Positions 16,843 through 26,450 of a stretch of DNA of 43,375 bases are shown here, in pieces. The translations under genes and the position numbers were made by a program. This DNA comes from Planctomycetota bacterium (GTDB lineage Bacteria > Planctomycetota > Planctomycetia > Gemmatales > Gemmataceae). Below the pieces are notes generated by a model. The model made no database searches. It was not told the DNA's origin and saw only the letters and a program-made list of their open reading frames with translations. The stretch covers positions 1-43,375 of the forward strand of contig RFZJ01000027.1 in the NCBI GenBank assembly GCA_009920765.1, written 5' to 3'. Within the stretch, counting starts at the first letter, position 1; every line of letters starts with the position of its first letter.

Positions 16843-17816
16843 TTTTTCCTGGCACCTTTTTCAGCCACTCTTGCATAATACTTCCGGATCATCTCATCGT
16901 AACGATCCATGAATTGGTTAGGCACACCATAGGCGTTGAGTTCTGCACGCAAAGTTTCAGGTAAATGCCCCCACGCCTCTTTAAAAACGTCTGCTGCTGG
17001 ATTCAACTTATCCTTGGATGTGTCGCTCTTCCCACCATCTCCCGATTTGGAATTTTTGTCACCACTTTTACCCTGATCCACAACCTCTGATTTTTCAGAT
17101 GGACTTTTATCGCCTTTTCCCACAGTCTGCATGTTTTTAGACTGCCCATTCCCAGCATCAGGTTTTCCACCCGAATCCGATTTACCCGCGGGGCGCTGCT
17201 TTTGCTGTTTTCCTGAGTCCACCCCTTGAGGGCCTTCCTTGGGTACACTCTGCTTCTGTTTATCCTGTCCTTTATCTGAATCCTTTGAGTTGGAATCTTG
17301 GTTATCAGGAGATTTTTTTGATTGTTTATTTTGATTTTGACTTTCACTTTTCGATGAGAATTTGGATTGCGACTGATTCGACTGAGATTCATTGCTTTGA
17401 TTTTTTTTCAGGAGCTTGTCGATATCTTCAAGAATATCACGTTGCTTTTGCAAAGTCATTTCGCCTAGTTCAAGGTTTCCCAACCTATCGTCAACATCCT
17501 TAAGATTTTTCCCAATTCGCCCAAAAATCTCTTCTTCTTCAAGATTGTCTTTTGGTGGATCCATTTCTTTTTGTGACACAGTCCCCTTATCTTTTTTCTT
17601 TTCAGGGTCCGCTTCGGATTTGTTTTTATCAACAGGCGGTGGGGCGGAATCTTTTGGTTTTTCCTGAGATTCCACAGGCGTAGCTTTCTTCTTTTTCAAC
17701 TTTACCGGACCTTCATCACCTGATTTTTCAGGAGTAGGGACAGCCTCTTTTTCCTGGGCAATCATTGCCCCGGAAATCAGCAAAAGAGAAAACAGCATGA
17801 TAATTCTTATCATCAT
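16839..17816 (-). CDS. Secreted low-complexity Lys/Ser/Gln/Asp-rich protein
   Basis: The 325-residue product has a signal peptide (MMIRIIMLFSLLLISGAMIA), then a highly charged stretch (about residues 25-270) dominated by Lys, Ser, Gln, Asp, Glu and Pro, with a small ordered patch near DDRLGNLELGEMTLQKQRDI (about residues 110-130). It ends in an ordered C-terminal module, VFKEAWGHLPETLRAELNA and NQFMDRYDEMIRKYYARVA. The C-terminal module is the part most likely to be conserved and functional. Its ATG overlaps the preceding stop (ATGA at 17813-17816), and its own stop overlaps the next start. No family is assigned. The disordered spacer resembles the C-terminal part of the truncated protein at 1-2143. 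Confidence 0.8.
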   Translation of the reverse strand: MMIRIIMLFSLLLISGAMIAQEKEAVPTPEKSGDEGPVKLKKKKATPVESQEKPKDSAPPPVDKNKSEADPEKKKDKGTVSQKEMDPPKDNLEEEEIFGRIGKNLKDVDDRLGNLELGEMTLQKQRDILEDIDKLLKKNQSNESQSNQSQSKFSSKSESQNQNKQSKKSPDNQDSNSKDSDKGQDKQKQSVPKEGPQGVDSGKQQKQRPAGKSDSGGKPDAGNGQSKNMQTVGKGDKSPSEKSEVVDQGKSGDKNSKSGDGGKSDTSKDKLNPAADVFKEAWGHLPETLRAELNAYGVPNQFMDRYDEMIRKYYARVAEKGARKK

Positions 17817-18580
17817 TGTAAATCTCCCAGAGGTGTATTTTTACGATTGAACTCAAGAAGAATTTCCAACAATTCACCAACCTCCCGCTGGTCTTTTTGA
17901 AGATTAAGCATTTCCCGCCTGCTATCTTCAGGCATCTTTTTAGAATCAGGAAACTTAGCGGAAAGCTGTTCGGTTCGATCATACAACTCCGACTGTAAAT
18001 TACGCAATAATTTTAACTGGGCAATCGATGGAGGCTTACGATCTTGCGTGCCTAAACCTGCTTGAGTTGGTTTACCTTCTTCGGTATTTTTTCCCTGCTT
18101 TTCTTCAGCCTCATTATCCTTGGCCTTTGCTGCTAAAGCGATTTGGCCCATCTCTTCCTTGAGTGCGTTTTGAAATTGCATCAATCGCTGCAAGGCTTCT
18201 TTTTGGGCGGGAACCACTTTTTCTGAAAGAGGCGGCCCTTTGGTTTGGGTGCGGGAGTTTCGCTCCGACAATTTAGCTGCATTGCGCATCGATCTACCTG
18301 CCATTCCAATGATTTTCATAAATACCGGCAACCCATCAAGGTCGCGTGAAGCCACGAGTTCGGTCTCTTCAGATAGTCCGGTTTGGGATCTGGCAAAACC
18401 AGCAAGAGAAAGAATTTGAGCACGGGTCCAGGCGCCCTTTTCATTTAGCAAAAGATCAAATCTCTCGGATTCTTTTAACAGGGCTTCCTGCCTTTCAGAG
18501 AGCAACTTAATGCTTTCTGCTATTTTTTCCAATCGCTCTCTTTGCAATTTTTCTTCGGTTTCTTTTGCCAACTGCTGCAC
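17813..18580 (-). CDS. Coiled-coil protein; probably the frameshifted C-terminal part of the upstream DUF4175-like gene
   Basis: This frame gives 255 residues from a GTG at 18580. It starts in mid coiled coil (QQLAKETEEKLQRERLEKIA) and continues with helical segments (RQEALLKESERFDLLLNEKG, LKEEMGQIALAAKAKD, AQLKLLRNLQSELYDRTEQL). The reading frame is open upstream to about 18607 and continues the heptads of the 979-residue protein once one A is removed from the run at 18589-18592. The GTG has no usable SD, since AGG is only 2 bases away. So it is more likely the tail of a roughly 1,210-residue protein than an independent gene. It overlaps the next gene as ATGA. Confidence 0.7.
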   Translation of the reverse strand: MQQLAKETEEKLQRERLEKIAESIKLLSERQEALLKESERFDLLLNEKGAWTRAQILSLAGFARSQTGLSEETELVASRDLDGLPVFMKIIGMAGRSMRNAAKLSERNSRTQTKGPPLSEKVVPAQKEALQRLMQFQNALKEEMGQIALAAKAKDNEAEEKQGKNTEEGKPTQAGLGTQDRKPPSIAQLKLLRNLQSELYDRTEQLSAKFPDSKKMPEDSRREMLNLQKDQREVGELLEILLEFNRKNTPLGDLQ

Positions 18581-21446
18581 ATCCTGTATTTTCTTCCATT
18601 TTCGAAGCTAATTTTTCCATCTCCGCGTTGTTCTTTTTAAGTGCCTCATTTTTCTGTTCCTCATTTTTGATCTTTTGGGCCTCGTCACGTTTTTTACGCA
18701 AGGTTTGCATTTCCTGCCTCATTTCCTCAAGTTGCTTTTGAACGTCGCGTAATTTTTTCGCAAGCTTTTGATTCATCTCACGCGGATTTTCTTCCAGCTT
18801 GTCCAATATCTCCCGCACGCCTTCCACCGCTTTTGCCTGCGACTTTGAAGCATCTGTCAATCGATTGGATTCAATTTCTTCCTTGACTGAACGAAGGTTG
18901 GTTTTCAACTCCTTCACATCAGGCAATTCCAAGGCGTCCTTGATGTTTTTAGCCACTGACTCATCAAGCCCTTTTTTCTCCTGTGTCGATTTATTCATTT
19001 TATCAATGAGGGTTTGGGCTTTTTGAGCCGCCTTGTTTTGCTGCAAAGATAACCCCTCAATCTTTTCTTTTTGCATTGAGTTAAGCTCATCGATCTTCTT
19101 GCCTAAGGCAGAGGGCTCTTGCTTTTGTGTGTCCTCCAACTTCCGTTTCAACTCTTCCAATTCAAGAAGGGCTTCACGGGCATCAGAACGCATTTCTGTC
19201 AAGCCAGCCCATGGCTCAAGATTTTTAAGCAACCCTTCCAAGCCTTTCTCGATTTCTTGTTGCTTCTTTAAAGACTTCTCAAGCGCAGCAGTCAACTTCT
19301 CTTTTTCAAGCTCTTTACCCGCATCTGCAGATTCCAAGCGTTTGGATGCCTCCGACAATTGCAACTCTGCCTGAACCAGCTCCCCTTCTTCGATCTTTTT
19401 GATTTCTTTTCCCAATTCATTCAACCGACTCAGTGAAGCCGAAGACTTTAACTTATTAGCTTCAGCAAGCTTCTTAATTTTCTCAAGGCCGCCAAGAATT
19501 CCGGAATCTTTTTCCCCAAGCCTTTCACCAACATTTTTTTGCCCCTGCTCCGCAGATTGAACAGCTTCCATTGCTTTTTGAATACCGGCTTCCCGGGATT
19601 TGATCTCATCCAATGCAAACTGAGTGTCTTTAGTCGCCTTCCGCTGCACATCCCTGACCTTCAATAATTCCTGCCTGGCTTTCTCCTGAGCTTTCTCAAG
19701 TAGTAATTCAATTCCATTTCGATCAACAATTTGAATTTCCACCCATTCAGAACCGCCTCTGGGTTTAAGAGGCAAAATATCGTCATGGTCATTAGCTACA
19801 AAACGAAATGAAAAACGATCCCCTGCCTTAAAAGAAGATCCTTCTGCATTCCTCAAATCCTTCAACTTCACAACCCGCTCAACTAAAAGATTATTTACGG
19901 GTTTGGACCTGGCACCATTCTTATCAAATAGCGCCTGATTCCAAAAATCAACAACCGAAGACTTGAGGCCATCTCGAGCACCTTTAAATTCAATACCCAC
20001 GTTATTTAAGCCATAAAGCACATCTTCAGCAGATACTTTTAGGGCCACTTCCGCATCAGGAAATAACTGCAAATACCCACCACCCGTAAGAGAAGAATCA
20101 ATTTTTACCAAGGGAGAAGGATCGGCACGAACCTGCAAATCAAAACTCCGAATGGCATATAAATCACTTTCATCCTCAATCACAACCGAATAGATACCCG
20201 AGGCAATCGGTACAAACGAAATTGAAAATCCAGTTTTCAACAGGTCTAAGGGGATCGAAGTTTCTGGTACAACAGTTTTGGCAATCGGCAGCAAAACCAA
20301 AGTTGGCCACCAATCACTTGAAGACAACAATGAGCAGACAACGCCTGGCAGAATTTCTTTATTTTCGGGCTGGAATTCGAGTCTGGCAGATTTTAACGAA
20401 CGATCCGCAACCCCTTTGAAAACCAAATTACTGCCTAGGGGAACATCCAATTGCGAGGTTCCTGGGGAAACTTTTAAAGGCGAAGGCAGACCAGCATAGA
20501 AAGGAGGCATGCATGTTACCGTGGGTGAAGGATTTCCCTCCATATCCAAAAACACAGGTGGGGCAAGCACCGTGATTTGATACACATCAGATGCCGCATC
20601 GCCTGCAAAAATTTGCAGGGTAAAATCACGGCCTATCGCAGATACATCAATTTTCCCTACTAACTCTGAAACATTTCCTTCATTAGTCTGGATATCTGCA
20701 ATTAATTTTGAATGTAAAACACCATCACAATTAAGCAACACAGTTGCTTGCTGGGGAATCTTACCCTTGATCCTTGCGGCTATTCGAAGTGTTTCATTTT
20801 TTCCAACTTTTGGCTTGGGGGCAACCATTTCAATTTGCGTAAGAGTTGGCCATGCAATATTTTCAAAGGGAAAAACAATCCGACTGACAGCCACCCCAGA
20901 AAAAGGCATGCAACCTAGAAAAACCAGCAACATAGCAAATGAAAATGCACCTGATACAAGAAAACTAATGCCTACCCAGCGCACCTGAACCTTAAAGAAA
21001 ACATCTGCAAGCACCACCTTTTCGAAAGCATCACTTATCCCCTTTACCACCAATTCTGTAGACGCACCTTCGATGGATTTACTCTGTTCAAGAAAATAAA
21101 TGGCGCTGGCAAGTGAATCTTTTAATCGAGGATCAATGCCTTCCATTTGCAAAGCCAACTGGGTTGCAGTCAACGAACTACGGTTAATGGGTTTAAAAAG
21201 AAATATGAAAGCAAGAGAAGAAATTGTAAGCCACAGTATCAAGCCTAGGGCACGCAACCAAGATTCAAAATGAAAACAATATTCCAAGACAACAATACCG
21301 GCTAAAACCGCCCCCGTAAGTAACACCCAAAGAAAGATCGCCCGAAAAAAGCCATAGACTTTGTTTTGCAACAAGACGGAAGACATAAGGCGTTGCAAAC
21401 GCTCTGCATCTGGGGAAGTTTCGATTTCTTTGATTAACAAAGTCAT
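18507..21446 (-). CDS. DUF4175-like membrane protein with long coiled coil, frame broken near its end
   Basis: The 979-residue frame has two N-terminal membrane segments (about residues 30-60 and 70-95) and a third near 150-175. A long extracytoplasmic beta-rich region follows (about 180-580), then an unusually long Lys/Glu/Gln coiled coil from about 585. After residue 952 (SKMEE) the sequence becomes CAAVGKRNRRKIAKRA, which breaks the heptad pattern and is probably out of frame; the true continuation lies in the 17813-18580 frame. The architecture matches the partial protein at 1-2143. It lies 33 bases after the double-VWA gene. ATG 21446 has AAGGA about 11 bases upstream. The family is recognised only as DUF4175-like; a scaffold role is inference. 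Confidence 0.85.
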   Translation of the reverse strand: MTLLIKEIETSPDAERLQRLMSSVLLQNKVYGFFRAIFLWVLLTGAVLAGIVVLEYCFHFESWLRALGLILWLTISSLAFIFLFKPINRSSLTATQLALQMEGIDPRLKDSLASAIYFLEQSKSIEGASTELVVKGISDAFEKVVLADVFFKVQVRWVGISFLVSGAFSFAMLLVFLGCMPFSGVAVSRIVFPFENIAWPTLTQIEMVAPKPKVGKNETLRIAARIKGKIPQQATVLLNCDGVLHSKLIADIQTNEGNVSELVGKIDVSAIGRDFTLQIFAGDAASDVYQITVLAPPVFLDMEGNPSPTVTCMPPFYAGLPSPLKVSPGTSQLDVPLGSNLVFKGVADRSLKSARLEFQPENKEILPGVVCSLLSSSDWWPTLVLLPIAKTVVPETSIPLDLLKTGFSISFVPIASGIYSVVIEDESDLYAIRSFDLQVRADPSPLVKIDSSLTGGGYLQLFPDAEVALKVSAEDVLYGLNNVGIEFKGARDGLKSSVVDFWNQALFDKNGARSKPVNNLLVERVVKLKDLRNAEGSSFKAGDRFSFRFVANDHDDILPLKPRGGSEWVEIQIVDRNGIELLLEKAQEKARQELLKVRDVQRKATKDTQFALDEIKSREAGIQKAMEAVQSAEQGQKNVGERLGEKDSGILGGLEKIKKLAEANKLKSSASLSRLNELGKEIKKIEEGELVQAELQLSEASKRLESADAGKELEKEKLTAALEKSLKKQQEIEKGLEGLLKNLEPWAGLTEMRSDAREALLELEELKRKLEDTQKQEPSALGKKIDELNSMQKEKIEGLSLQQNKAAQKAQTLIDKMNKSTQEKKGLDESVAKNIKDALELPDVKELKTNLRSVKEEIESNRLTDASKSQAKAVEGVREILDKLEENPREMNQKLAKKLRDVQKQLEEMRQEMQTLRKKRDEAQKIKNEEQKNEALKKNNAEMEKLASKMEENTGCAAVGKRNRRKIAKRAIGKNSRKH
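18589..18592 (-). other. Apparent frameshift site: extra A in a four-A run
   Basis: On the minus strand the junction reads GAAGAAAATACAGGATGTG. With four A's the frame continues to a stop at 18507 with non-coiled-coil residues. With three A's it reads Glu-Glu-Ile-Gln-Asp-Val-Gln-Gln-Leu and joins the downstream coiled coil without a break. A +1 ribosomal shift, transcript slippage, a real mutation or a read error would all fit. Confidence 0.65.
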
Positions 21447-21479
21447 GGTGTATCCATTCCTTTTAAAACTCTTGTTTAA

Positions 21480-24400
21480 CTATAACAGTTGCAAGCGCCT
21501 TCCCAAAAACCAATTCAAGGTTAACAGCAATAAAACAAGGATAAAAACTAAGGGGTGGTTCCATAAATCCCAAGGGGGTGAAGGGGAACCAGATGAAATT
21601 TGAAAACCCCTGGGAAGGTCCGAAGGTAGTGAGGCAGCCTGGTCGGGGAAATAGAATTTGCCCCTGGTGGTTAGCGCCATCTTGGTTAAATCATGTTGCG
21701 CCATGGTCAGCTTTTCCATTTCACCAGGCGGTGGAAGAACAATGCACTCAGCAATAGGAGGAGGATCTTGCTTGAGGGGTTGCAACACCTGAAAAAGATA
21801 TTTACCTTCACGGGCATTATCAATAATGGCTTCAAAAGCGCCCCTGCTGCCTGCAACCTTGGCAAGTTCCACAGTGACAATTTCCTTGCCTTTGCCATCT
21901 TGGATATTTTTTCTTTCCATTGACACCCGCACCGTGGAATTAGCCTCTGCGCCTGAAGCCTCCAGAGGAAGTCGTAAAAGTATGCGGATAGAATCGCCAC
22001 GCCTGTAGTTCCCAGCTTTATCAAGTTTAAGAGAAATCTTGGAGACTGAATTTCGAGAGAGGAAACGAAGCGTCTGAAGCCAGAAATAATTGTAGTAGAC
22101 CTGATCTTCTCGATATGCCCAGCGCCAGGATTCATCAAAAGCAAAAAATAAAACCCTGCCCGCACCATAGTACTGCAGAACCATGAGAGGCACATTTTTC
22201 CCTGCAAATCCCAGATTACCTCCCTCTGCACTGGCTAGAACTTCGGCACCTTTCTTAGGTACGATTCCTGCAAAGCACCAATACATTTCCTTCAAACGAC
22301 TCCAAAGGCTTGCATTTTCTTTTTCCTCTGAATGGAATCGAAAGATGGGGTTCGTGCTGGCAGAGGCAGCCGGAATCATCCTGTACCCCTGATTGATTCC
22401 TTCAGGCGATTCAATCAAAGTATTGGCATTAATTTCCACAGGTAGCAAATCGCGCAAGGAGGCAGCATATTCTGAAGGGAAGAACCTCTGCCCCGCCAAG
22501 AACAGAATACCCCCGCCTTTTTCGCGTGCAAACTCGTTAAGATCTGAAAGGAATCGTTTGAATTTTTCAGCTTCCCGCGATTTGGGATCAACATCACCAA
22601 AAATAACCACATCATAAAGAAACAACTCGCTTCGGGTGGGAAGATCAGCAATTGCAGTGCGGTCTTGTGCTGAAAAATCCGGGTCTGCTTCCAGCAAAAG
22701 CACATTCAACGAGAAAAGTTTTCTCCCGCCTGGAACTTCTGACTGCCTTTCCAGCAGTGTTTTCAAGTAATGATATTCGTATCTTCTGCAACCTTCTACA
22801 AAGAGAATCCTGACCGTACTTGCCTGTTGAACAAGAACATTTTTTTCAATCTTGTTATTCGTCTTCTGGGATTCCTCATTCTGTGCAGGAATCTCAATTT
22901 CATAAAGTTTCAAACCCTCGGTTTTTGGTTTGTCGACCAACCGTATTACCGAGGGTATACCGGTTTCATCCAGTGTTACTTCCTGCCTGTCAATAATATC
23001 AGGCTTACCCTTTTCCTTAAGAAATACCGAGGTGCGAAAGTTTTTGTAACCTGCCGACGAAACCTTAACATCAAGTACAACCCGGTCTCCGAATGCAATT
23101 TCATCGGGTCCCTGAACATCCAGTACTGCAAGGTCTTTGGGTTCCATTTCCTCGCCTAGTCCGATTGCAAAAAAAGGAACCGCACTCTGGACCGCAAACT
23201 TTGTTACTTTCGATAATTCTTCCCCATCCGTAACAACTCCATCAGAAAAAAGCACCACGCCTCCGAGTGGGGTGCCTCGGAAATCATTTAAAACCTGCCT
23301 GCAGGCATTGCCTATTTTGCTACTGTCATGAGATGGATCAGGCTTCAATGCCCGGATTAAATTAAGGGCCTCTGGGATTTCAGCAAGATTGGAAATAAGA
23401 GCTATTTTCTCAGCCCGGGCGGAAAGGTGGTATAGATGTATCCGAAACTTTCTATCCAGTATGTTTGCAAGAAACTTACCTTGGTTTTCTGAAAGAATGG
23501 ATCGGGCGATTCCAATTCTGTTTACCTGCTGACTGGATGCATCTGCTATTTTCCGCGAAAATATATCACGCGCTTCGTCTTGGTATTTATCTGAAACAGA
23601 CATGCTTTGGGAATCATCAATCAAAATAGCAACATCGGGCCAGGTAAACCTTTCAAACCCAAGGCCAATCTGAGGCATAAGAACCCAGAGCAGAACCCAC
23701 CAAAAACCAAGCCTTAATCCAGCAAGAGTAATCGCCCCCAATGCACTGCGATTGAATATTAACCTTACAAACGCCATCCCGGTGCAAAACACTAAAACCC
23801 CCAAAATGGAAAACCTAACCATTTTTGAGTTGATTACAGGGGTAAATTCATTCTGCGTTATTAATCTGGTCTGTAATGTTTCGCCTTCCTCAACCTCAAT
23901 TCGACCGCGAGCAGACTCAAAACTTTCAACCACAATAGCGGGAAGAAACGAGAGGGCGTTTGTACCCGAGGAATTGCCCAGCATTCCGACCAGACAAAAT
24001 CCCATGGGAATCAAAACAAACCAACTCAGCCCCATGATCAGCAATGGTTTCTTGGGGCTAGGGGTAAGAGATCTTCCAATTCCCATCAACCACGAAAACA
24101 AAAACTCCCCAATAGAAAAGAGAAGGAACAACAATAGAAAAACACCTGCAATCTTCTCCCTCAACATCCCCTTGTCTTCATTATCAGGAGCAACGCCAGA
24201 ATTATTTTCACCCATGAAAACTGCAGCATCTTTCACAAGAGAAAAGTTGGCCTCTGGATAAAACTGATTGATCTCCTCCAATGAAGTGCGGGAGAGATCT
24301 GATTCGGATCCTGCCTCGCCCATGGGGCTTAACATTGGATTTAGTGCAAAGCAAATGCTGGACTGTGCTGCAAGGTATTTTGCAAAATAAAACCCTGATT

Positions 24401-26450
24401 TGGTTGTGTTATTGAAGGCCATGCGGGAAACTTCCTGATCCTGTATCAAGGGCAATGTTTCTGATGTTCCATCAGGAAGAGAGATTTTCACTTCACCTGA
24501 TTGCTGGGTGGGATAATCTTCAATGGTTGTAGTGCAAAATTGCGATTGCTCTTTTAATTTCCCTGCACAACTAGCCAACATCAACTCTTGTACAAAAGGC
24601 AGATAACTGGGATATGCTGGCCAGTTGTTCCATTCAGTATTGGCACTGCTACAAGCAAGGTAAACCCAGCCTTTGGATCGTGAATCTGTAGTCTTGGAGT
24701 TCTTTTGCAAAGAATAATTAGAAGGCTGCCAACCCAACAAAGCCGGCAGAGTCAATGATCCATTTTTATTCTCATCAACTGCTCCCCCCAGATTAACACT
24801 TTTGAAATTTGCAAGATTTCGGACAAGAGACTTAGGCAGGGGTTCCGTTTGAAAAGCGGTGGTAAATCGTGGAACAAGCAACGATTGCTTGTCTTCTGCT
24901 GTACGAAAAGCACTAAGGGGCGGATATTGAAAAGCAGACGGTTCAGATTGAAATTGAAATAGCGAACCCTTTAACGCTGATAAGGGCTTTATCAACTTCG
25001 CGGGTAAAAGACCTTTGCCCTCCTGGAAAAGATTATCATTGTAGGAAGCAGGTTCAGCCTGCTCGCCCAACCAGAAAACCGCGCCACCACCTTTACGCAC
25101 GAATTCCGCAACCATTCGCGCTTCTGATGCCCGCCATCGGGCCACATCACAAAAGAAAACAGAATCATAATTTACAAGACCCTTGTTTAATTCATCAACC
25201 AACCTGGGTTCATCGATGGATCGTGCCTTGAACTTTAAAGGGATGGAATCAACCCCTTCATTATCGAGGGCAATTTGCAAAAAACCAGTTGATCTTTCAA
25301 GATCGCGCGCAGAATACCTACCATTAACAAGAAGGATATTAAGCTCTTTGCTAACCCTTACGATCACCCTGCAGGAATCATCGACAGCAAGATTATCCTG
25401 ATCTAGCTGCATTTGTACCGCATAATCCCCTGGTTCCTTAAACTGATATTTGAGTAACACCGTAGCTTGCGATGAAGCTTGCATATCGACTGATTCTTCA
25501 ATCACTTGGGCAAGAGAGACAGAGTCTGCTCCCTGCATAATTTTGCCAGCAAGCAACCGGACTTTAACTCGGCTTTGTGGTTTATCACCATATGCCTGAA
25601 GCTTTGCAATGAATCTAGTTTCGGCACTAACTCCTGCAATTTGCCCATCTATTTCAAGATTTGTAATTGCAAGATTGGAAGGTATTTCAACACCCACATC
25701 CACGACGCCCAAAACGGCCTTGGTTCGAATTTTAGAGAACAAAGCATTGGCAGGCCCTGCACCATTACCAAGCCAGGAACCTTTTTGAAGATCAGAAACA
25801 AAAAGAATTTTTCGCTCTTTAAACCTAGCAGGAGATCTTTGCAAAATGGCATCAACCAAGGCTAGGGTCCCGGGAAGGTCCGCGCACCCATGAGTGGGGG
25901 TGATGTTGGAAATTTCCTCCCGCACTTTATCGAAATCTTCAGCAGCCTCGTTGATGATGACTTTAGGAGGAAAAGACATCTGCACCAAGCTGATGGCATC
26001 GCCCGGGCTGCATGCCTGAACAAAACGATCAACATTTTGTCTTGCTTTTTCGAATGCAGATTTGCCATCTTTCTGAGAAAGCATACTAAGTGAAGCATCG
26101 AGAACAAGAATAGTGTGCACTCTAGAAACACCGCTAATTCTTTGGCCACGCATCTCAGGAAACAACTTACGCCAATAGGGTTCAGCCCAGGGCATTGCAG
26201 CAGCGCAGGCGGATGCCAGCAAAAATACCATCAAGCAGCGCAGTGCCAGCAACAACCATTGTTCGATACGCCAGCGTTTTTCCTGAACTTTCCTTGCTTC
26301 CAGAAGAAAACGAATGGTAGGAAAATCGACGACCTGCCTGCGAAACCTTCGAAGCAGATGAATGACCACAGGAATAGCAACAGCGCCTGCAGCAGCAAGA
26401 AGCGCAGCAAAAGGAGTTTCAAACAAAAATGCGAACAACGGAAAAATCAA
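21480..26450 (-). CDS. Giant BatA-like membrane protein with two VWA domains (apparent gene fusion)
   Basis: The 1656-residue protein joins two units usually found as separate genes. Unit one: BatA-type N-terminus (AIPVVIHLLRRFRRQVVDFP, two membrane segments, residues 1-90), then a VWA domain with MIDAS motif LVLDASLSMLSQ near residue 115. Unit two: four membrane segments (about 765-935), a second VWA domain with AILIDDSQSMSVSD near 940 and VVLFSDGVVTDG, then a glutamine-amidotransferase-like region (RILFVEGCRRYEYHYLKTL near 1215, LAGQRFFPSEYAASLRDLLP near 1330). A C-terminal membrane helix (HPLVFILVLLLLTLNWFLG) closes the protein. The start is TTG, overlapping the DUF58 stop (TTGA). Probably in the inner membrane with large periplasmic domains acting with MoxR and DUF58. 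Confidence 0.9.
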   Translation of the reverse strand: MIFPLFAFLFETPFAALLAAAGAVAIPVVIHLLRRFRRQVVDFPTIRFLLEARKVQEKRWRIEQWLLLALRCLMVFLLASACAAAMPWAEPYWRKLFPEMRGQRISGVSRVHTILVLDASLSMLSQKDGKSAFEKARQNVDRFVQACSPGDAISLVQMSFPPKVIINEAAEDFDKVREEISNITPTHGCADLPGTLALVDAILQRSPARFKERKILFVSDLQKGSWLGNGAGPANALFSKIRTKAVLGVVDVGVEIPSNLAITNLEIDGQIAGVSAETRFIAKLQAYGDKPQSRVKVRLLAGKIMQGADSVSLAQVIEESVDMQASSQATVLLKYQFKEPGDYAVQMQLDQDNLAVDDSCRVIVRVSKELNILLVNGRYSARDLERSTGFLQIALDNEGVDSIPLKFKARSIDEPRLVDELNKGLVNYDSVFFCDVARWRASEARMVAEFVRKGGGAVFWLGEQAEPASYNDNLFQEGKGLLPAKLIKPLSALKGSLFQFQSEPSAFQYPPLSAFRTAEDKQSLLVPRFTTAFQTEPLPKSLVRNLANFKSVNLGGAVDENKNGSLTLPALLGWQPSNYSLQKNSKTTDSRSKGWVYLACSSANTEWNNWPAYPSYLPFVQELMLASCAGKLKEQSQFCTTTIEDYPTQQSGEVKISLPDGTSETLPLIQDQEVSRMAFNNTTKSGFYFAKYLAAQSSICFALNPMLSPMGEAGSESDLSRTSLEEINQFYPEANFSLVKDAAVFMGENNSGVAPDNEDKGMLREKIAGVFLLLFLLFSIGEFLFSWLMGIGRSLTPSPKKPLLIMGLSWFVLIPMGFCLVGMLGNSSGTNALSFLPAIVVESFESARGRIEVEEGETLQTRLITQNEFTPVINSKMVRFSILGVLVFCTGMAFVRLIFNRSALGAITLAGLRLGFWWVLLWVLMPQIGLGFERFTWPDVAILIDDSQSMSVSDKYQDEARDIFSRKIADASSQQVNRIGIARSILSENQGKFLANILDRKFRIHLYHLSARAEKIALISNLAEIPEALNLIRALKPDPSHDSSKIGNACRQVLNDFRGTPLGGVVLFSDGVVTDGEELSKVTKFAVQSAVPFFAIGLGEEMEPKDLAVLDVQGPDEIAFGDRVVLDVKVSSAGYKNFRTSVFLKEKGKPDIIDRQEVTLDETGIPSVIRLVDKPKTEGLKLYEIEIPAQNEESQKTNNKIEKNVLVQQASTVRILFVEGCRRYEYHYLKTLLERQSEVPGGRKLFSLNVLLLEADPDFSAQDRTAIADLPTRSELFLYDVVIFGDVDPKSREAEKFKRFLSDLNEFAREKGGGILFLAGQRFFPSEYAASLRDLLPVEINANTLIESPEGINQGYRMIPAASASTNPIFRFHSEEKENASLWSRLKEMYWCFAGIVPKKGAEVLASAEGGNLGFAGKNVPLMVLQYYGAGRVLFFAFDESWRWAYREDQVYYNYFWLQTLRFLSRNSVSKISLKLDKAGNYRRGDSIRILLRLPLEASGAEANSTVRVSMERKNIQDGKGKEIVTVELAKVAGSRGAFEAIIDNAREGKYLFQVLQPLKQDPPPIAECIVLPPPGEMEKLTMAQHDLTKMALTTRGKFYFPDQAASLPSDLPRGFQISSGSPSPPWDLWNHPLVFILVLLLLTLNWFLGRRLQLL

